A stretch of 64,000 nt of DNA from Ascidia mentula (Eukaryota; Chordata; Ascidiacea; Phlebobranchia; Ascidiidae), in NCBI GenBank assembly GCA_947561715.1, contig OX387200.1, forward strand, positions 16,990,501 to 17,054,500, in the 5' to 3' direction. A model generated the notes under the pieces. That model was given only the letters and a program-made list of their open reading frames with translations. It made no database searches and was not told where the DNA came from. This document shows, one piece after another, positions 1-21,600 of this stretch. Numbering within the stretch: the stretch's first letter is position 1; every line of letters starts with the position of its first letter. A program made the position numbers and the translations under genes.

Positions 1-3000
1 TTGTGCGACTGACACTGCCGCAGGTTTGGGAGCACTGGGTCCATTGCGTCCACTCACCCCAATCTAACAAAACATGTAAAAAATTTAATATACGGTTTTG
101 TGGAAAACCAAACGCGTGAGGATGCAATTAAAGGCTGACCTAAACGAATGAAATGGTTGCCATGTTGACTTTTTTTATTAGAATTAATAATACGTTTCCT
201 TTAAATTAAGATTACAATAATATGAAGAGTTTTGAAAATTACATTCTTGTTCACAGGAGCCGGTGTTGCAGGTTTCTGACTGAAAGTCCTCGCCAAGGCA
301 ATTCCCTCTGCCCTTGATACCATCCTGACAGGTTCTATAACGTGATCTCGTGCCACTGTCGCAGGTTTTGCTGCAAGATGACCAACTCTCCCATTGCAGC
401 CAATCTGTTAGGAACAGATTTACGGTCATTGACACAAACTAAGTTTTTTTCCACATGAATCGTGAATGGATGACACTTACATGGCGTGCCGCAGTTTGCG
501 TGACTGGTATCAACAGTCACCTGCTGGGTTTGCTGAGCAATCCATGTCTCGAATGTTGTGATATCAGCGTATACACCATACCGTCCAGCCACCGCGCAAC
601 TGATACCGAAAGATGTGGAGCCAGCCAAATACCAGTCGCAGTTCTTGCATCGCTGGCACACGTAAGGACCACCGGAGTCCCCTATATTGAATGGACAATA
701 AACACCGGTTTAACCTAACTGGTTGATTTCCACACCGCAGAAGTGAAAGTACAACAAATGAATGAAAAAAGGCAAAAATAAACTTTTTTAGCAAATTTAG
801 ACCTTGTAACCAAAACAAAGCAGGTGTACAAAATACAATATTGGTTCTAAAATATGGCACAGTATGTTATCGTTTTCAATTACGTCACGGAAATAGTGTA
901 AACCTTGGCAAGAGTCTTTGCCCCCAGTCTTGTACCCAGCGCAGATCATCGTGTCTGGGTTGATGGTGTGAGTCGTTCCAGTAAACGATTGGTTGCACGT
1001 TTGGTAGTCGACAACCGGCAAGGCCACTTCCTGAAGTTGAACCGCTAGGTTTCCTCCGTAGGCTACATACCAGATATATTGAATATACTCACTCCATTTG
1101 AACTTACGTCTCTTACAATTAGTTTCCACAAAGCCGACACACAAAACACAAAGTAAAAAAAACTGCTGTCACTGTGTGGATATACTGCTTAAAAAATGCG
1201 GGTTAAAGTCTAACACCGCGATAGACTTTAAAGTTTAAAATAGCATTTTTAAACTTGTATGTAATTGAAATAAAAAAAATAAATGTATAATAAACGAGTA
1301 AATTTGTACTTAAATCACGTACATGTCGTTCCGTATCCTGTGGCAAAACATGTGTCGCCCGGTTGTGGTCTTTCTCCGTTTGGTAAGCAGATTGGAGAGA
1401 CGTAGCGACCAAAGAAAAATGGTGTGGTTACCCGCACCAATGCGACATCATTCCTTAGGTTGGTATATTGAGGATGAACGATAACCTTGGAAAAAAAACA
1501 AATATCAATTTAATTTTGGTCCCATCAATATTGATGTTTTAATTTGTCTTAAAAAAAGCATATATATATATATATACATATATGTATATATGTGCATATA
1601 TGATTATCCGTCTGATGAGGCTTAAAACTCTCTTTTTACCTGAGCTGCGTCGCGGGTTTGATGGTGGAGGCTGGTTTGGTTAACGGTGTGAGTAACACCT
1701 GCTACGATTGTCAAAACGCTCAGATCCTGGACCCCGATGCCTCTGTAATAAGAGGCATAAATAAAAAAGTCAAATTTTGCACTTGCTTCAACTAACTAAA
1801 TATTTTTTGCACAAATTTGAATATTCCGATCAAAGGGCAGACACTTACACCAGGCAGTGACCTGCTGTGACGATCCACCTGTCGCTGATCAGACTGCCCC
1901 CACAGACCTGATTACGAACCTTGATGTAAACCTGGCAAGACATCAATGAGTAAAGTTTGTACCGACTGCCCTACTTTGCCAGAGTGTTATTTACCTGCCA
2001 CGGCCACTTTTCAATGTCTGTATCTACCCCGTCAACGACTCTCCCAGTGTTAGTCGTGCTTCTTCCGCAAGTGGCTGCATCTGTTATCAACACCGTATCG
2101 ATTATGTGCTTATCGATAACAGAAGGCCCCTAACTAGCGTATTTTTGATGTAGGAAAATAAACGACTCTTACCATCGATGGAGCAACAACCGTTTTGTTG
2201 ATAGTATCCAATTTTTTTCGGCCCTGACGCGGATTTGGGACAAGCTGAACATGCAAAACCTCCAGGAGTGTTGCGGCATGCCTCGAAGGGTTTCCCTTCA
2301 ACGTTCTGGCATACGTTTGGGGTTTCGCACTCGTCGATATCTGAGTAACAGTGTGACAATTTACCAATCAACTATTGGTCAATTTTAATTTGTAACATTC
2401 TATAGTTTGCATACCCAGACACGATATTCCGTCGCTCCCGAGTTTGTATCCATTGAAGCAGTCGCATTTGGACGTTTTGTCTGTTGCGTTGTATATGCAG
2501 CGGTCTTGGCATTTCATGTCGATGCAAGCTACAGAAACAAAACATATATTTGACTAAAAAACGTATAATTTTGATATTTAGCTTGACCAATTCATTTCGA
2601 AGATGTGTTTGGAAACATGAAACTTGTTTGTTCGCGTAAAAAAAATTCGCATAACATTTATTTCGAATGTTAGGATAACATACACTCGGATAGCCAATCT
2701 TTGAATAAACCCTAAAACGTTTGTATTTTCTGAAATATGATTTTGACGTAAACACTTTGATTTATACATGTGTCAATTGATCAATGAATAATTACCGTCG
2801 ATCCCGCACGATACGGCGGTCCCGCAAGATTTAGGACAATATCTTCCGACTATCTCCTCACCGCACAAACTTATATGGTTCGGACACCAGGAGTAACAAT
2901 CCTTGCAACCAATTTCACCTGAAACGTGTAAAAGTGAACAAACTTTAACATACGGAATAAAAGATAGCCTCCTGAGGTTCACATGAAATACTACTGTGTA

Positions 3001-3335
3001 ATATTTTATTATCTTGTTGCAGACATTAGGGTGATCAGTTCTTTAATGTTTCTATTATTACGGATTACTCATCTTGATTACGTTATAATGATATATGACT
3101 GTTTAAATTTAGCAAACACATTTTTCGGTTAAAGGATCACTTACCCGCAGTACATTGTGCATCTGACAATGAAGGCATGAAAACAAGACCAAGCAACAGA
3201 ATTGTCAACCTGAGAAATATTCAGTTGTATTTGACCGGTGTTTACGCAGCAAAAGTATTTGACCTTACTTCTCATACAACCAAGTCTTATAGAAAATGTT
3301 ACTTACGACGTGAGGAGATTGCTTGAAACTCCCAT
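1..3335 (-). CDS. Secreted ShKT/EGF/trypsin/TSP1 mosaic serine protease, 3' end beyond window
   Basis: Exons in transcript order: 3335-3307, 3209-3145, 2918-2796, 2528-2415, 2340-2173, 2080-1995, 1931-1849, 1742-1640, 1485-1323, 1062-904, 681-481, 404-243, 63-1 (cut). All phases agree; at least 506 aa. The N-terminus (MGVSSNLLTS then a leucine-rich stretch ending SDAQC) is a signal peptide split by intron 1. Next come a ShKT-like cysteine domain (CKDCYSWCPN...), an EGF, a second EGF-like domain (DIDECETPNVC), then a trypsin-fold protease. The activation site is R180|VVDG; the triad is His220 (TAGHC), Asp270 (NDVALV) and Ser367 (GDSGGP). Asp lies six residues before Ser367, predicting cleavage after Lys/Arg. 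One TSP1 repeat follows and a second begins at the window edge. It is probably an extracellular zymogen; substrate unknown. The 3' exon donor at 242 is weak (gtaatt) but phase-consistent. Confidence 0.88.
1557..1603. repeat. AT microsatellite
   Basis: A run of TA dinucleotides grading into imperfect CATATATG units, in the intron between protease exons 1742-1640 and 1485-1323 of the left gene. Confidence 0.7.
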
Positions 3336-3580
3336 GTTCGCTTTTCATATGCAGAGAGCAGTTAACTCTAAAGTGTCGACAACTAATATTCTGCAAAATG
3401 CAAATACAAAATGACCTGAAGTATTTTCTGGCGGCGAGGTGACCAGAAATATATTTGCCGAGACGCCTCAGGCGAACGCGTGACGTCACACTTTCGACCT
3501 TCCCAAGTAGGACCGCGATATGACGTAACAAGATAGTCTCGTCTCGGGCCAAGCTGTGACTCACGTCTTGTCCATGCCTT

Positions 3581-3590
3581 TAAATATATA
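3581..3590 (-). promoter_or_regulatory. Candidate TATA box of the left protease gene
   Basis: On the minus strand the sequence reads TATATATTTA, about 250 bases upstream of the ATG at 3335. A start site about 30 bases downstream would give a 5' leader of roughly 220 bases. Position and orientation fit; no transcript evidence. Confidence 0.35.
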
Positions 3591-6500
3591 ACCTTCCGGA
3601 AAAAGAACCTTTTTTTCTATGAATGAATTGCCGTTGGAAAACAGCGTCAATAAAAAGCTCCTCGGTGCAATTAAACCAGAAAGATTATTCCTCTGTACGT
3701 CATCGTATTTTACCGTGCCTTGGGCAGTCAGGACTCCCGTTCGCGTTCTGCTGCGTCAGCAAGACGACAATATAAAAAAATCTACTAGCGCGTTTATTTT
3801 TAAACCCGATCTGTTGGCCAAAATGCCGACATGACAGAGCAACCGAACTTGTTTACAAATAGCTGCGGGCGGAAAAGGTTTGAGATTATGTGCGGACAGC
3901 CCGACTTTCTGCAGAACATTCTCCCTCGCTTTTTAGTTTTTAGCAGCAATTTTAATCAATGCTCACAAGGTTCAACCTCATCATACACTCAAGACTAGCG
4001 ATATAGATTTCCTGCGATGTGAGCACCAAGCTCGCGAATGTCCATATACGATATCGAATTCGTTTTATGCATCTCTTTTAAAAATTCGGTAGATTTTCTA
4101 AAACTTCGCAGCCACGATGAAACGACAAATGAAATGGCCAGCCTGTTTCCCTTGACAGAACTGCTATGTGGTAACTCATAATTGTTCACCCGACAGAGAA
4201 AATGGCCTTAATTGGGACACGACCGTCCCCATTTATACGCTTGTTATGCCCCAGAGAAAAAAGTCAACTTCCCGTTTTCTAGTCCCACGCAAAATGACGT
4301 AACTCCAAGGGTGTATTTGTGACCTAATTGCAAGGCATCCCGATGTTAATGACAATTCCGCTGCATGTATTGTGCCGGATAATCCCCTCTTTAATCGCTT
4401 CAGCGCATGCGACAACTTGTAAGAACGTGTAATTTGACCAAAAAAAACACAAAGAAATTAAATATAATAGCACGCCAAACTTAATAAACATATGGTTTTC
4501 CTGTAATTGTCTCTACACAAAATGACGTAGCTACACAGCGACACAACTTCTAAGACAAATTAATTAATATGCAATATGCATCCACGCAAAAATCCAACCA
4601 TATATACACAACGCAGCTTTGATACATGACCTGCCTAAGCAACTATTTTGTAGCCAAAAATATCGAATCATTTGCAATATCACGCCCAGACGTCACTTCG
4701 GGCGCTTTTCCAAGAACCCTGCAGCGTTTGACGCATAGCATCGCAAGCGATTTCATCCCGATAAGACCGCGCTTTTGCGTGTTCGGATTCGCAACTGAAT
4801 GCAAGTGGGGCGCGCCTCCGTATTTGAACTTTATTTCGCGCAAACTCCGAGAAGAAACTGCTCCAAATCGCCGGTTGATTCACAGCGGGAAATTATCATC
4901 GTGATTCATCGCGCAAAGTAATTTTGCTGAGATGAAATTATCGAGTTGTTTGTTAAAGCCGGCTACGCAGCGGAGGCGTGAAATTAGCCCCCGTTCCATC
5001 AGTCCACGGGCTCGGGAGGAGGAAAACATTAAGAGAGGCGGGCGGGCAATTAATAAACAAACCGCGTCATTGCCAAAAATGCGTGCGTTTCGTTTCGACT
5101 TTTGGGCGAAACACGTAATATGTAAATTCCATCGAACCAAATTTGCAGCGGAACACGCCAATGCCATGAGGATACCAGTTATGGGAAACCCTAATCATAT
5201 TTTTAGTTAATTAACTTAATTAACAATATATTGTACAAGGATTAATGCGTGCGTTTCTCCGATTTTACACCATGCAGCTCAAAATTTAAACAAAACCAGC
5301 AAGCATCTGTCCATGAAGAACAGAGTCTTGAAATGTCACCTCTATACTTCGCCTTTTCCGAACACTGGATATTCCCAATCCTATTTCTCCTTAAAGTCGT
5401 CTGCAAACTTCCCAATTCTATTTCTTTGTAAAGCCAACATAACCTTTGTCTGTAAGACCGGAAGCGGAACTGTATTCGTGCATTGCTTCTGCTTACGTCA
5501 TACAGGATGCCCTATAGTTCATGAAGTTCTGCTGTTAAGCTCGTGCCTGGAGAGTTATCACGAACCAAGGAAGGCCTGAACTTAATATAGCTTCTCCATC
5601 TGTTAGACATTTCATGTCTACCATAACACCCAGCGCTTTTAATTTGCTATCATACGCGTCACGAACAGGTAACACAATTTTTTCGCCCGAGGCTGTCCGC
5701 AGATAATTGGTCATGAGTGATGACGAATCGTGGTACATTCCCTTCTTTGATGTCTGATGTTTATTCCGTGACACGACCTTTTACAATCGTTCATTTCTAT
5801 TTTCCCTAAGTATGTGGAAATGATGGTTTTGATGCATAACGATAAGTTCTGGGGATATTTTTGTGCCCTTTTACTTCCGTCCTATTAAAACACAGTACCT
5901 TAAAAGCAATCCTGCATGGAACAAGACGGTTACACATAAAACCCGACATAAAAATTTACTTTACAATGACCGCGTGATGAATCTATGCAAATGCCCAAAA
6001 GCTAATATTTTGTGCGGTGATTGGTAATATACATTGTCAAAATATACTTGCTTTATTTATGCCGATTGCCAATACTTGCTTTCATCATTTGTCCTCAAGG
6101 TTGTTAACTTTTTTTTTATTGTTTAATATTCTTTTTTTTACGTTATTGGGTGTTAGTGTATGTATAAATGCGTTTGATTGACGTTGGATTGTGTCTGATT
6201 AGTTTTTTTCATTTACTGTAAACAGACCAATCATCAACGAAAAATCTATCAATCATTTCTGAGGCGATGTTTCTGTGGTGACTTTTCATCGTCAGGAAGC
6301 ACAGTAATATGCCCTTTTCTTGCTGTCATGTGTAATGTGAATCAAGCATCCGGTTTTCAAGTCAGTAATTTCACGAAACGTTGGCTTATTAGTCATTCAT
6401 TTCGTGCACTCATCAACAAAATACTGCCATAGTTTTTACTTTCATTGCTGCCTTTGTATCATTTCTACAAAATAGTTCGAGAACTACCATAAGGAATTGT

Positions 6501-6730
6501 TCTGTTCATGCGTAAGGCGAAGACCAATGACAACGAGGGGGTGTTTTATGGAAATGAAGCCGCCCTAAGGCAGTTGAACCCTAACAATTGCTCAATATTT
6601 TGCAGCGTGAAGCAAATAACCTGCGTTGGTCGTCTTTATTAAAGAACATGTTGTCGACTTTTTTTATTCGCACCCGCGGTGACAAAAATTACCAGTCAAA
6701 CATGTGCGTGACAAATCAACATAAATAGAA
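3591..6730. other. Intergenic region between the tandem proteases
   Basis: No exon chain, RNA gene or clear repeat was recognised on either strand. Open frames here are short and lack signal peptides, domains or splice partners. It must hold the 3' flank of the right-hand protease and upstream control sequence of the left-hand one. Confidence 0.5.
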
Positions 6731-6736
6731 TTTATT
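6731..6736 (-). terminator. Poly(A) signal of the 29-exon protease gene
   Basis: AATAAA on the minus strand, about 230 bases past the stop codon at 6968. It is the first canonical signal in the right orientation at a sensible distance. Confidence 0.5.
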
Positions 6737-6967
6737 CGGCGTTCTAAACGTCCCACGTAATAAATGAATATGGCTCGAAAAGGCTGCTGCATGGCCGCGA
6801 ACTTTGTTCAAATTTTTCTCCCGACAAAAACCTACATGTGAATAGAACACCGTTCGGAACATTTAAAAACAATAAACTTGGTTTTGGGATGTACGATGAG
6901 TCGAAATAGACGCCGATAACTCTTAAGCAAACTGGGGACTATGAGATTAAAAGGCAGGATTGAAATG

Positions 6968-15225
<8,258 letters not shown>

Positions 15226-18150
15226 TGTATTTCCACCGTTAGCATATGGACTTTCCGTCAGACACAAATTGAATCCGCCGCTTTCTCAGGCTTATTTCAA
15301 AGAATTTCAACTGTTTATTGGTGCTACTTTTTAGCTAGTGCCCTATTTTCAGTGCGCTCGACAACTAGATAAAAAAATTACCGTGTGATGTCTGAGGGCA
15401 GTTGTACCTCGTTACGTTTGTTAGCGGTTGCCTGCGGCAATACGCGCGCCATGGGCCTTTGCCAGAAGAGCTTTACGAAGAAGTGACGCATTTTTGTACC
15501 ACCGGCGAAAAATCGTGTATGGCCTCATGACCACTTGCAAAGTGCGCAATTGCATGCGTTTCTCTTAGTGTTCAATCATGTCATGGCTTCTTCGTCACAA
15601 CTAACAAAAACGTTTAGACTATCATTAAAGATAAGTTAATTAGAAGGGTTTGAACAATATATGTGCATAGCTTATCTAAAATACTGTTGCCTTGTCATTC
15701 TGAATATCTCTACTATCAAACACCGCTCCACATGTATTTACTTGGAATGTGTCATGATGTTGTGCGGTTTTTGAAAACCTGCTTGATATTTCAGAGGGTT
15801 CTTCGGTTATGACTCATGGTTATATAAATAAAATCCTGGGTTTTCCAGTTGCCACGGACATGATAATCGGTTTGAAAAAAGACGAGTTCGCTCGACTGCA
15901 AACAGAACGTGCACATCATGATCGACCAACTGCGCAGTTACAAGGACGCGTACATTGTGCATAAATGAGCATGTGTGCAAATGTTTTTCTTTTTTTTAGT
16001 GTTTGCAACTGATTTTTCGAGTCACCATATACGAACGTATTTTAACTATCAAAACATTCTACGCCATTCCAACTTTTCTTTTCATACAGATTACAATTAA
16101 TTTGTGCATATTGTATTGTAGTTGAAAGTCCTAAACCCTATAAGAGGCATTAGACATCCCAATGAGAACAACAGCAAGGAAACAAATTACCCGATGATCG
16201 TCACGCTAATTTCATAAACACGGTACAGCGACGCCGCGGGCACATTGTGACGTCATTTCGCCTGCCGCGTGACGTTTGATATTGACGCACACTCATGTCT
16301 CTGCTTCATCAGTTTTTCGATGTTGCTTTGTGTGTTTTTATTTATAGTTACGCATATTTTCACCTTCTAGTTCTTATGGAACTGCTGCCATAAAGAAGCG
16401 GATACTAGAGAGAAGATAACATATTTTGCAAAAACAAACCTGATTTCATCGGTGTGTACGCCAGGAAGGTATTGTGTACCAACCCCGGACACTTTTCACA
16501 CAGTGCTTATTTTTTCTCTTTCATATTGTCTTTTACCTGCTAAAATGTAAAACTCCTTCACGATGTCTAAACGAAATAGAGTTTTTTAGTTTACAAAGGC
16601 ACTCGTTGAATCGTCGGACCAATTTGTTGTGCAAAATGACCGATTGGTAATTTTGCGCCAGATTGTTTCCAGTTGGAAACCAAAAATATCCATTGTTGTT
16701 TCCTTCGGAATTTACTTTTTGAAATAACTTGAAAATAAAGTATGATTTACCGTGACTTGGTTCAGGGTCGGGTTATTTAAATGATTTCCGAAAAAGTTTC
16801 TGTCAGGCAAATAAATGTTTTTTTTTTCACACCGGGATTCAAACTCAGGTTATGCTGGCCAGGAATTCCGGCCAGGTTTCCTACTGGGTATATATCTGTA
16901 AGGCGCGCGACTGATACTACCAAATGCGGCGTTGGTCCCAATCGTTACCGCCGTTAGTGTTGATTTCCATTATGTCGTACGGGCACTTGGCGCCGCAGTG
17001 CAGCAAAACAACAACAAGTTGTAATGTATTGTTTCCACCAGAACGTGTTGTTATGTGTTCCAGTTTTTAAGGCGCTTTGACATGTTTTACAACACGCATA
17101 TCTTTAGTGTCTACATATCAGTCATGTGACAGATACACAGTAAATTCTAAAGAATGTTTTTGAGCAATGGTAATGAAAGGGCAGTCTAACCTCTTTGGCA
17201 GATTGCGTTTATGTAGTTAGACTACACAAACCGGAGTGGAAATAGTAGAGGTATAGTAAAACAAACTTTAATCACCCTGGAAAAAAGAGAACTTCTGAAT
17301 ACCAAGGACCTGGGGAACATGTTATTTGTCGTGAAAATTGATTTATTACGTAAACCTTTAATTTCACTGTCTAATAAGTAAATTTATTGAACCGGTTCAC
17401 GTGTTTCGCATTGTGGATGTCCTTTGTAGTTGTATAAATCATTTGTCACTCAAATTAAATTGCAATTATGTAAACAATTTTCACTCATTGTTAGCACACA
17501 ACGGATTATTACACTGTGACCATAAATATGACCGTATAAGAGTAATGTACATAGAACAAAATGCTACACGAACGTTGAGAACAAACATAATGTTGCAACT
17601 GGTCCAGAAGTTTTTCGAACCAGCAACATCAATTGTGATTGCTGCGGTGACGTAACAGCCCAGTGAATTGGGCTTTTAAATCGGGCAAATGCTTCCTGTT
17701 CGCTTTGCGTTTCCAGGGTGAAAGCGAGGGCGTTACGTACTGCATTGTGTAGCTCAACCGGTTTGAACTTCCCTCTCAGCATGGAACCTGTAATCCGGGC
17801 GTCTTGGTTATTACAGATGCTGCACATTTGAAACCGGCTCCCCGTAGAGAGTTGTCACGTGACTTAATGCGGTCACGTGCTTTTAGCGTTTCAGTGTAAA
17901 CACGCGAAGACAAAGAGCATTGAATGCACTGAGCGTGCTTCGTGGCTGTTTCGCTTTAAACGACGTTATATACCTTCACGTCGATCGAAATGGTTTTCGT
18001 CACTCAGACTGACAGAAAGCGAGGTCCAAAGGGCACTGTTTCTCTTGCTGAGGTCGCGCCTGACGAAAACAGGCGAGTTGTATATTTTGCGACACCCGCC
18101 TTTGTCAGACGAGCATAGCCGTATATTTGCGCAACATCTCACAGAGCTGC
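15226..18150. other. Intergenic region between the protease and transporter genes
   Basis: The two flanking genes diverge from here, so it should hold both promoters. No coding exon was recognised. One tRNA-like relic on the minus strand (about 16818-16935) is listed separately. The stretch 17860-18170 is richer in CpG than the rest. Confidence 0.45.
16818..16935 (-). mobile_element. Possible tRNA-derived SINE or tRNA relic with A-tail
   Basis: On the minus strand there is an A-box-like stretch (TGGTAGTATCAG) followed about 75 bases later by a B-box-like stretch (GAGTTTGAATCCC), then CGGTGTG and a run of 11 A. This order is what a tRNA-headed retroposon leaves. The cloverleaf is poor and I cannot count other copies from this window. 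Confidence 0.35.
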
Positions 18151-18154
18151 GGGG

Positions 18155-18160
18155 TATATA
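18155..18160 (+). promoter_or_regulatory. Candidate TATA box upstream of the SLC43-like gene
   Basis: A GGGGTATATAACC block on the plus strand at the end of a CpG-dense stretch, about 480 bases upstream of the transporter ATG. Plausible core promoter by position only; a 5' untranslated intron may lie between. Confidence 0.3.
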
Positions 18161-18640
18161 ACCCTGCCTTATGACCTAATGCAAACTCGAAGTGTCCTTA
18201 GTGGTAGCGTGTGCAGCAACGATGTTGACTGGTTAAAACCGGTAAACAAGCACACCCCTATGACCAATAAGCCGCCAGCACAGCCGGTACGACGGCAAAA
18301 TGTTAAACAGTAATCGTGCAGCCGTCAACTCCAGATGTGGGGCGCTCGGGTTGTCAATATTGCGCAAGCGTTCAATTTACAACGGTGTTTCCCGACAGCT
18401 TGTCCGATGCCAGATACATTAGGCCAGCTGACAGATACAGGTTTAAATTTCCGTGCTTGCGCAATTGTCGCTCAGTTACGAAGCAGGCCATACCGAATAA
18501 TATAAACAAAACACATCCGTCAACCGATGTCACAGCATTTTTAGCATGTTTGTGTTTCGTTTGCAGGATCATATCTGTCTTGTAGATCTGTAGCAAAAGG
18601 CCGTTTTAGCTATAGAGTCTCTGCATTAGTAGAAACAAAC

Positions 18641-21600
18641 ATGGCCCCGACGCTAAGTCAGGCGAACTCACGGAAATGGTGGATTGCGGTCACGTCGGTG
18701 TTGGAAAACCTTATGTTCGCAGCCGTTCTCCTGGGCTGGAGTTCGTTACTGCTTATGTTGAAAAATGAAGGATTTTACTCGAATGTGTGCAAGGTTGGGG
18801 TCTTGACAGAAGGTGAGGTTCATTGTTTGATACTGTATCAGTGTATGTCAGGCAATGCAATCTGTTTTCAACTATCAATGTAACATCAATTACACATTAG
18901 TGATAGACAAACACTCGCGTATGTTAACGTAAACGTAATCTTTAATTGTGGTGTTGGTGCCAAGGCAAAATGCGGCATTTTGTTCGTTTGTTCCAGAAAA
19001 CGGTACATCGTCGATAGAAAACGACTCATCCACAATGTCGACAACTATTGAAAATGACACGGATTCTGAAATAGTAAATATTCCTAGTAGTACATCTGTG
19101 GGCAACTATAGTATAGTGGTGTAGTAACATTTCTTTTACATGTTAAACTCAAACGGCCGTTTTCGATTCAATTGCGTTAGCTAACCTGCAAGCTTTACTT
19201 TATGGCCTTACCGTAATTAGACTTGTTTCGCCGTTCCACAAGAGCTATGTGTCCTGGTATCACAGGATAATTAACAAATTTAACACCTGTGAAACACCAA
19301 TTGCTAACGTGCCCACTGAAGGGGGTGCGCCCTAAAGCAAGCCTGGAAGCCGGGATAAAGTTTGCAAGCAAATATTATGTTCAAACACGTTATCTAGTTC
19401 CTGGGTGTTGTTTTTGGGGTAATGCTCCTGTCAGCATATTGCGCCGTGTTTAATTTTATTTAAAAATTTCTTGCCGCCGAGCTGTCGAGAGTGAATGTTA
19501 AAAACTGTAGTCGCCCAGCATCTGTAATAAACGCGTTTTGGCATCACTTCATGATCTGATTTGTTTGCTATCAAATGTAACCGCGAAGATCGTTTTCGGT
19601 TTATATTAGTTGGGAACAAACGGAAACAGGCAGACGAGATGTACATGTTATAAAGCTATATGCTTACACCTACAGCTTACGTTGCCAGTATAAAGCCAAA
19701 ACTATATATGCAATATATTTCTGAAATATCCGGTTTATGCACGGAAAAAAAGCATAGACGCAAGTCTTTAAGCAAACTTAAACAAACAATAAATCTTTTG
19801 CGCATATAAATGATTAGTTTTTTTGATATTATTGATATTTCTTTGTGTAATTACACCACCATCTCGAAAGAACGTGCTGCTTTAGCTTGGTAGCGATCAT
19901 GTATTGCTAACTGGACCAGAGCGACCTCCTTTACTTTGCAGAAATACACCCCGGCGGGCTTCCCAACATGCCCAGACCAAAACGAAATCCTTAACCGTTA
20001 TTTTTCCATCGGTTCCAGCTTGCTCAGTGGAGTCACGGTCATCCTTGGCGTCATCATGGACAAATACGGATCGCGAATGATTCGGCTTTGTGGAACGTAA
20101 GCAGCTTCTTATTTAATCGTTGACCGATCGTCAGCATTTATTGTGTTTTTTTTTTCAGATTGACTTTTATGGCATCGTGCGTTCTCTTTGCAATCGGATC
20201 ACTGGACACAGAAAGTAAGTATCAATAATAGCTGACAAGCATTGGCACCAACAGCAGCAGAACAACAGTGTGACGTTTGTGTGTAAAAAATACTCATCAG
20301 TGGCACAAACACGCTGGAGGAATGCAAAATTGCGTTGGGCGCTGTAAGTAAATTGAGGCGAGCTAGTTGACCATTGCAATAACGACCGGGACTCTGTTTG
20401 GTGACGGGAACGCCATGTTTACCGTTATCCAGAACCGGTTTTTACTGACGCAACGCCATTTCCCTAATACTTGGATTTACGACAGAGAGGGCCAGGGCTT
20501 TCTTTCGCGGAAACGCACGATAATGTTTGCCCTCGAAACCTGTTCCTCTTTCATGCAACTCTACCCACACCTTAAATTTACATTTTGTTCGTATTGTGTT
20601 CCTCAAAACAACTATATGTACCTTTCCTGAAATACTCTTTGCAGCATGTGTAATAGGTTGAATCGCGAATTTTAGTCTCCTCATTATGTAGTTAATAGCT
20701 GGCTTAAAGATTAGCAACATGTAGTTGACTAAAATGACGGTGGTTATATTTAGAAAAGATTCACGAAAAAAATGGTCCGAGGTTAATAATTTCAAACTGG
20801 AAATGTGATATGTTAATGTGGGATTTTAACACGCAGATTTAAGCATCCTAATGGCGCCCGCAGTGTGCCTGAACGGAATGGGTGGCGTTGTTTACATTTT
20901 TACGAGCTTTCCTATACCCAACCTCTTCGAGAATCTTCGTTCGACCATGATTTCCTTAATGATTGGTTCCTACTCGGCCTCAGCCATTATGTACATGTTG
21001 TTTAAGGTATGTATATGTGGTATGTACAGAAAACAATGCATCCGAATGCCAATTAAACTTGTTTTCAGGCTGCTTACGACGCTGGCGTCCCTTTTCAAGC
21101 TATTATGATATTCCATGCTTCTATTGCTTTTCTTACCTTTCTTAATTGCTATTTCAATACTCCTGGAGAGCCAATTCCCGGTCCTGATGACATCAGCTAC
21201 GCGTAAGTTTATCGTTAAAATATTTGTCGTAATTTAAAGCCTTCATTCTGGCCGTGTTACGATCGCACCAAGTTTGTCTGGTTCCATTTTCGATTATGTG
21301 AACATTATCCTTGGATGGTAGAAACAACACTATGTAATTAAACCAATTAGCGCAGATGTGTCATACTACAACACTGCATACATATTAACGTTTCAGCATA
21401 AAGCTGAGGTTCGGCGCTATGAACTTTGACCACAAAGTAACCGGCAAGAAGTTTCTCACCCACACAAGCAGCGTGGGAAGACGCATGAGTTCTATTGACA
21501 TCGCACCTTCCGAAAAACACGACTACCTCGAATCAGTGTAAGGGTCGAGTGCAGTTTGAGACCGATCGTGCGTGCCAACAGCTTCGTTCAATATTGTCAC

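Noticed and set aside
5535-5774. 79-codon minus-strand frame between the two protease genes
   Set aside because: No domain, signal peptide, splice partner or conservation argument.
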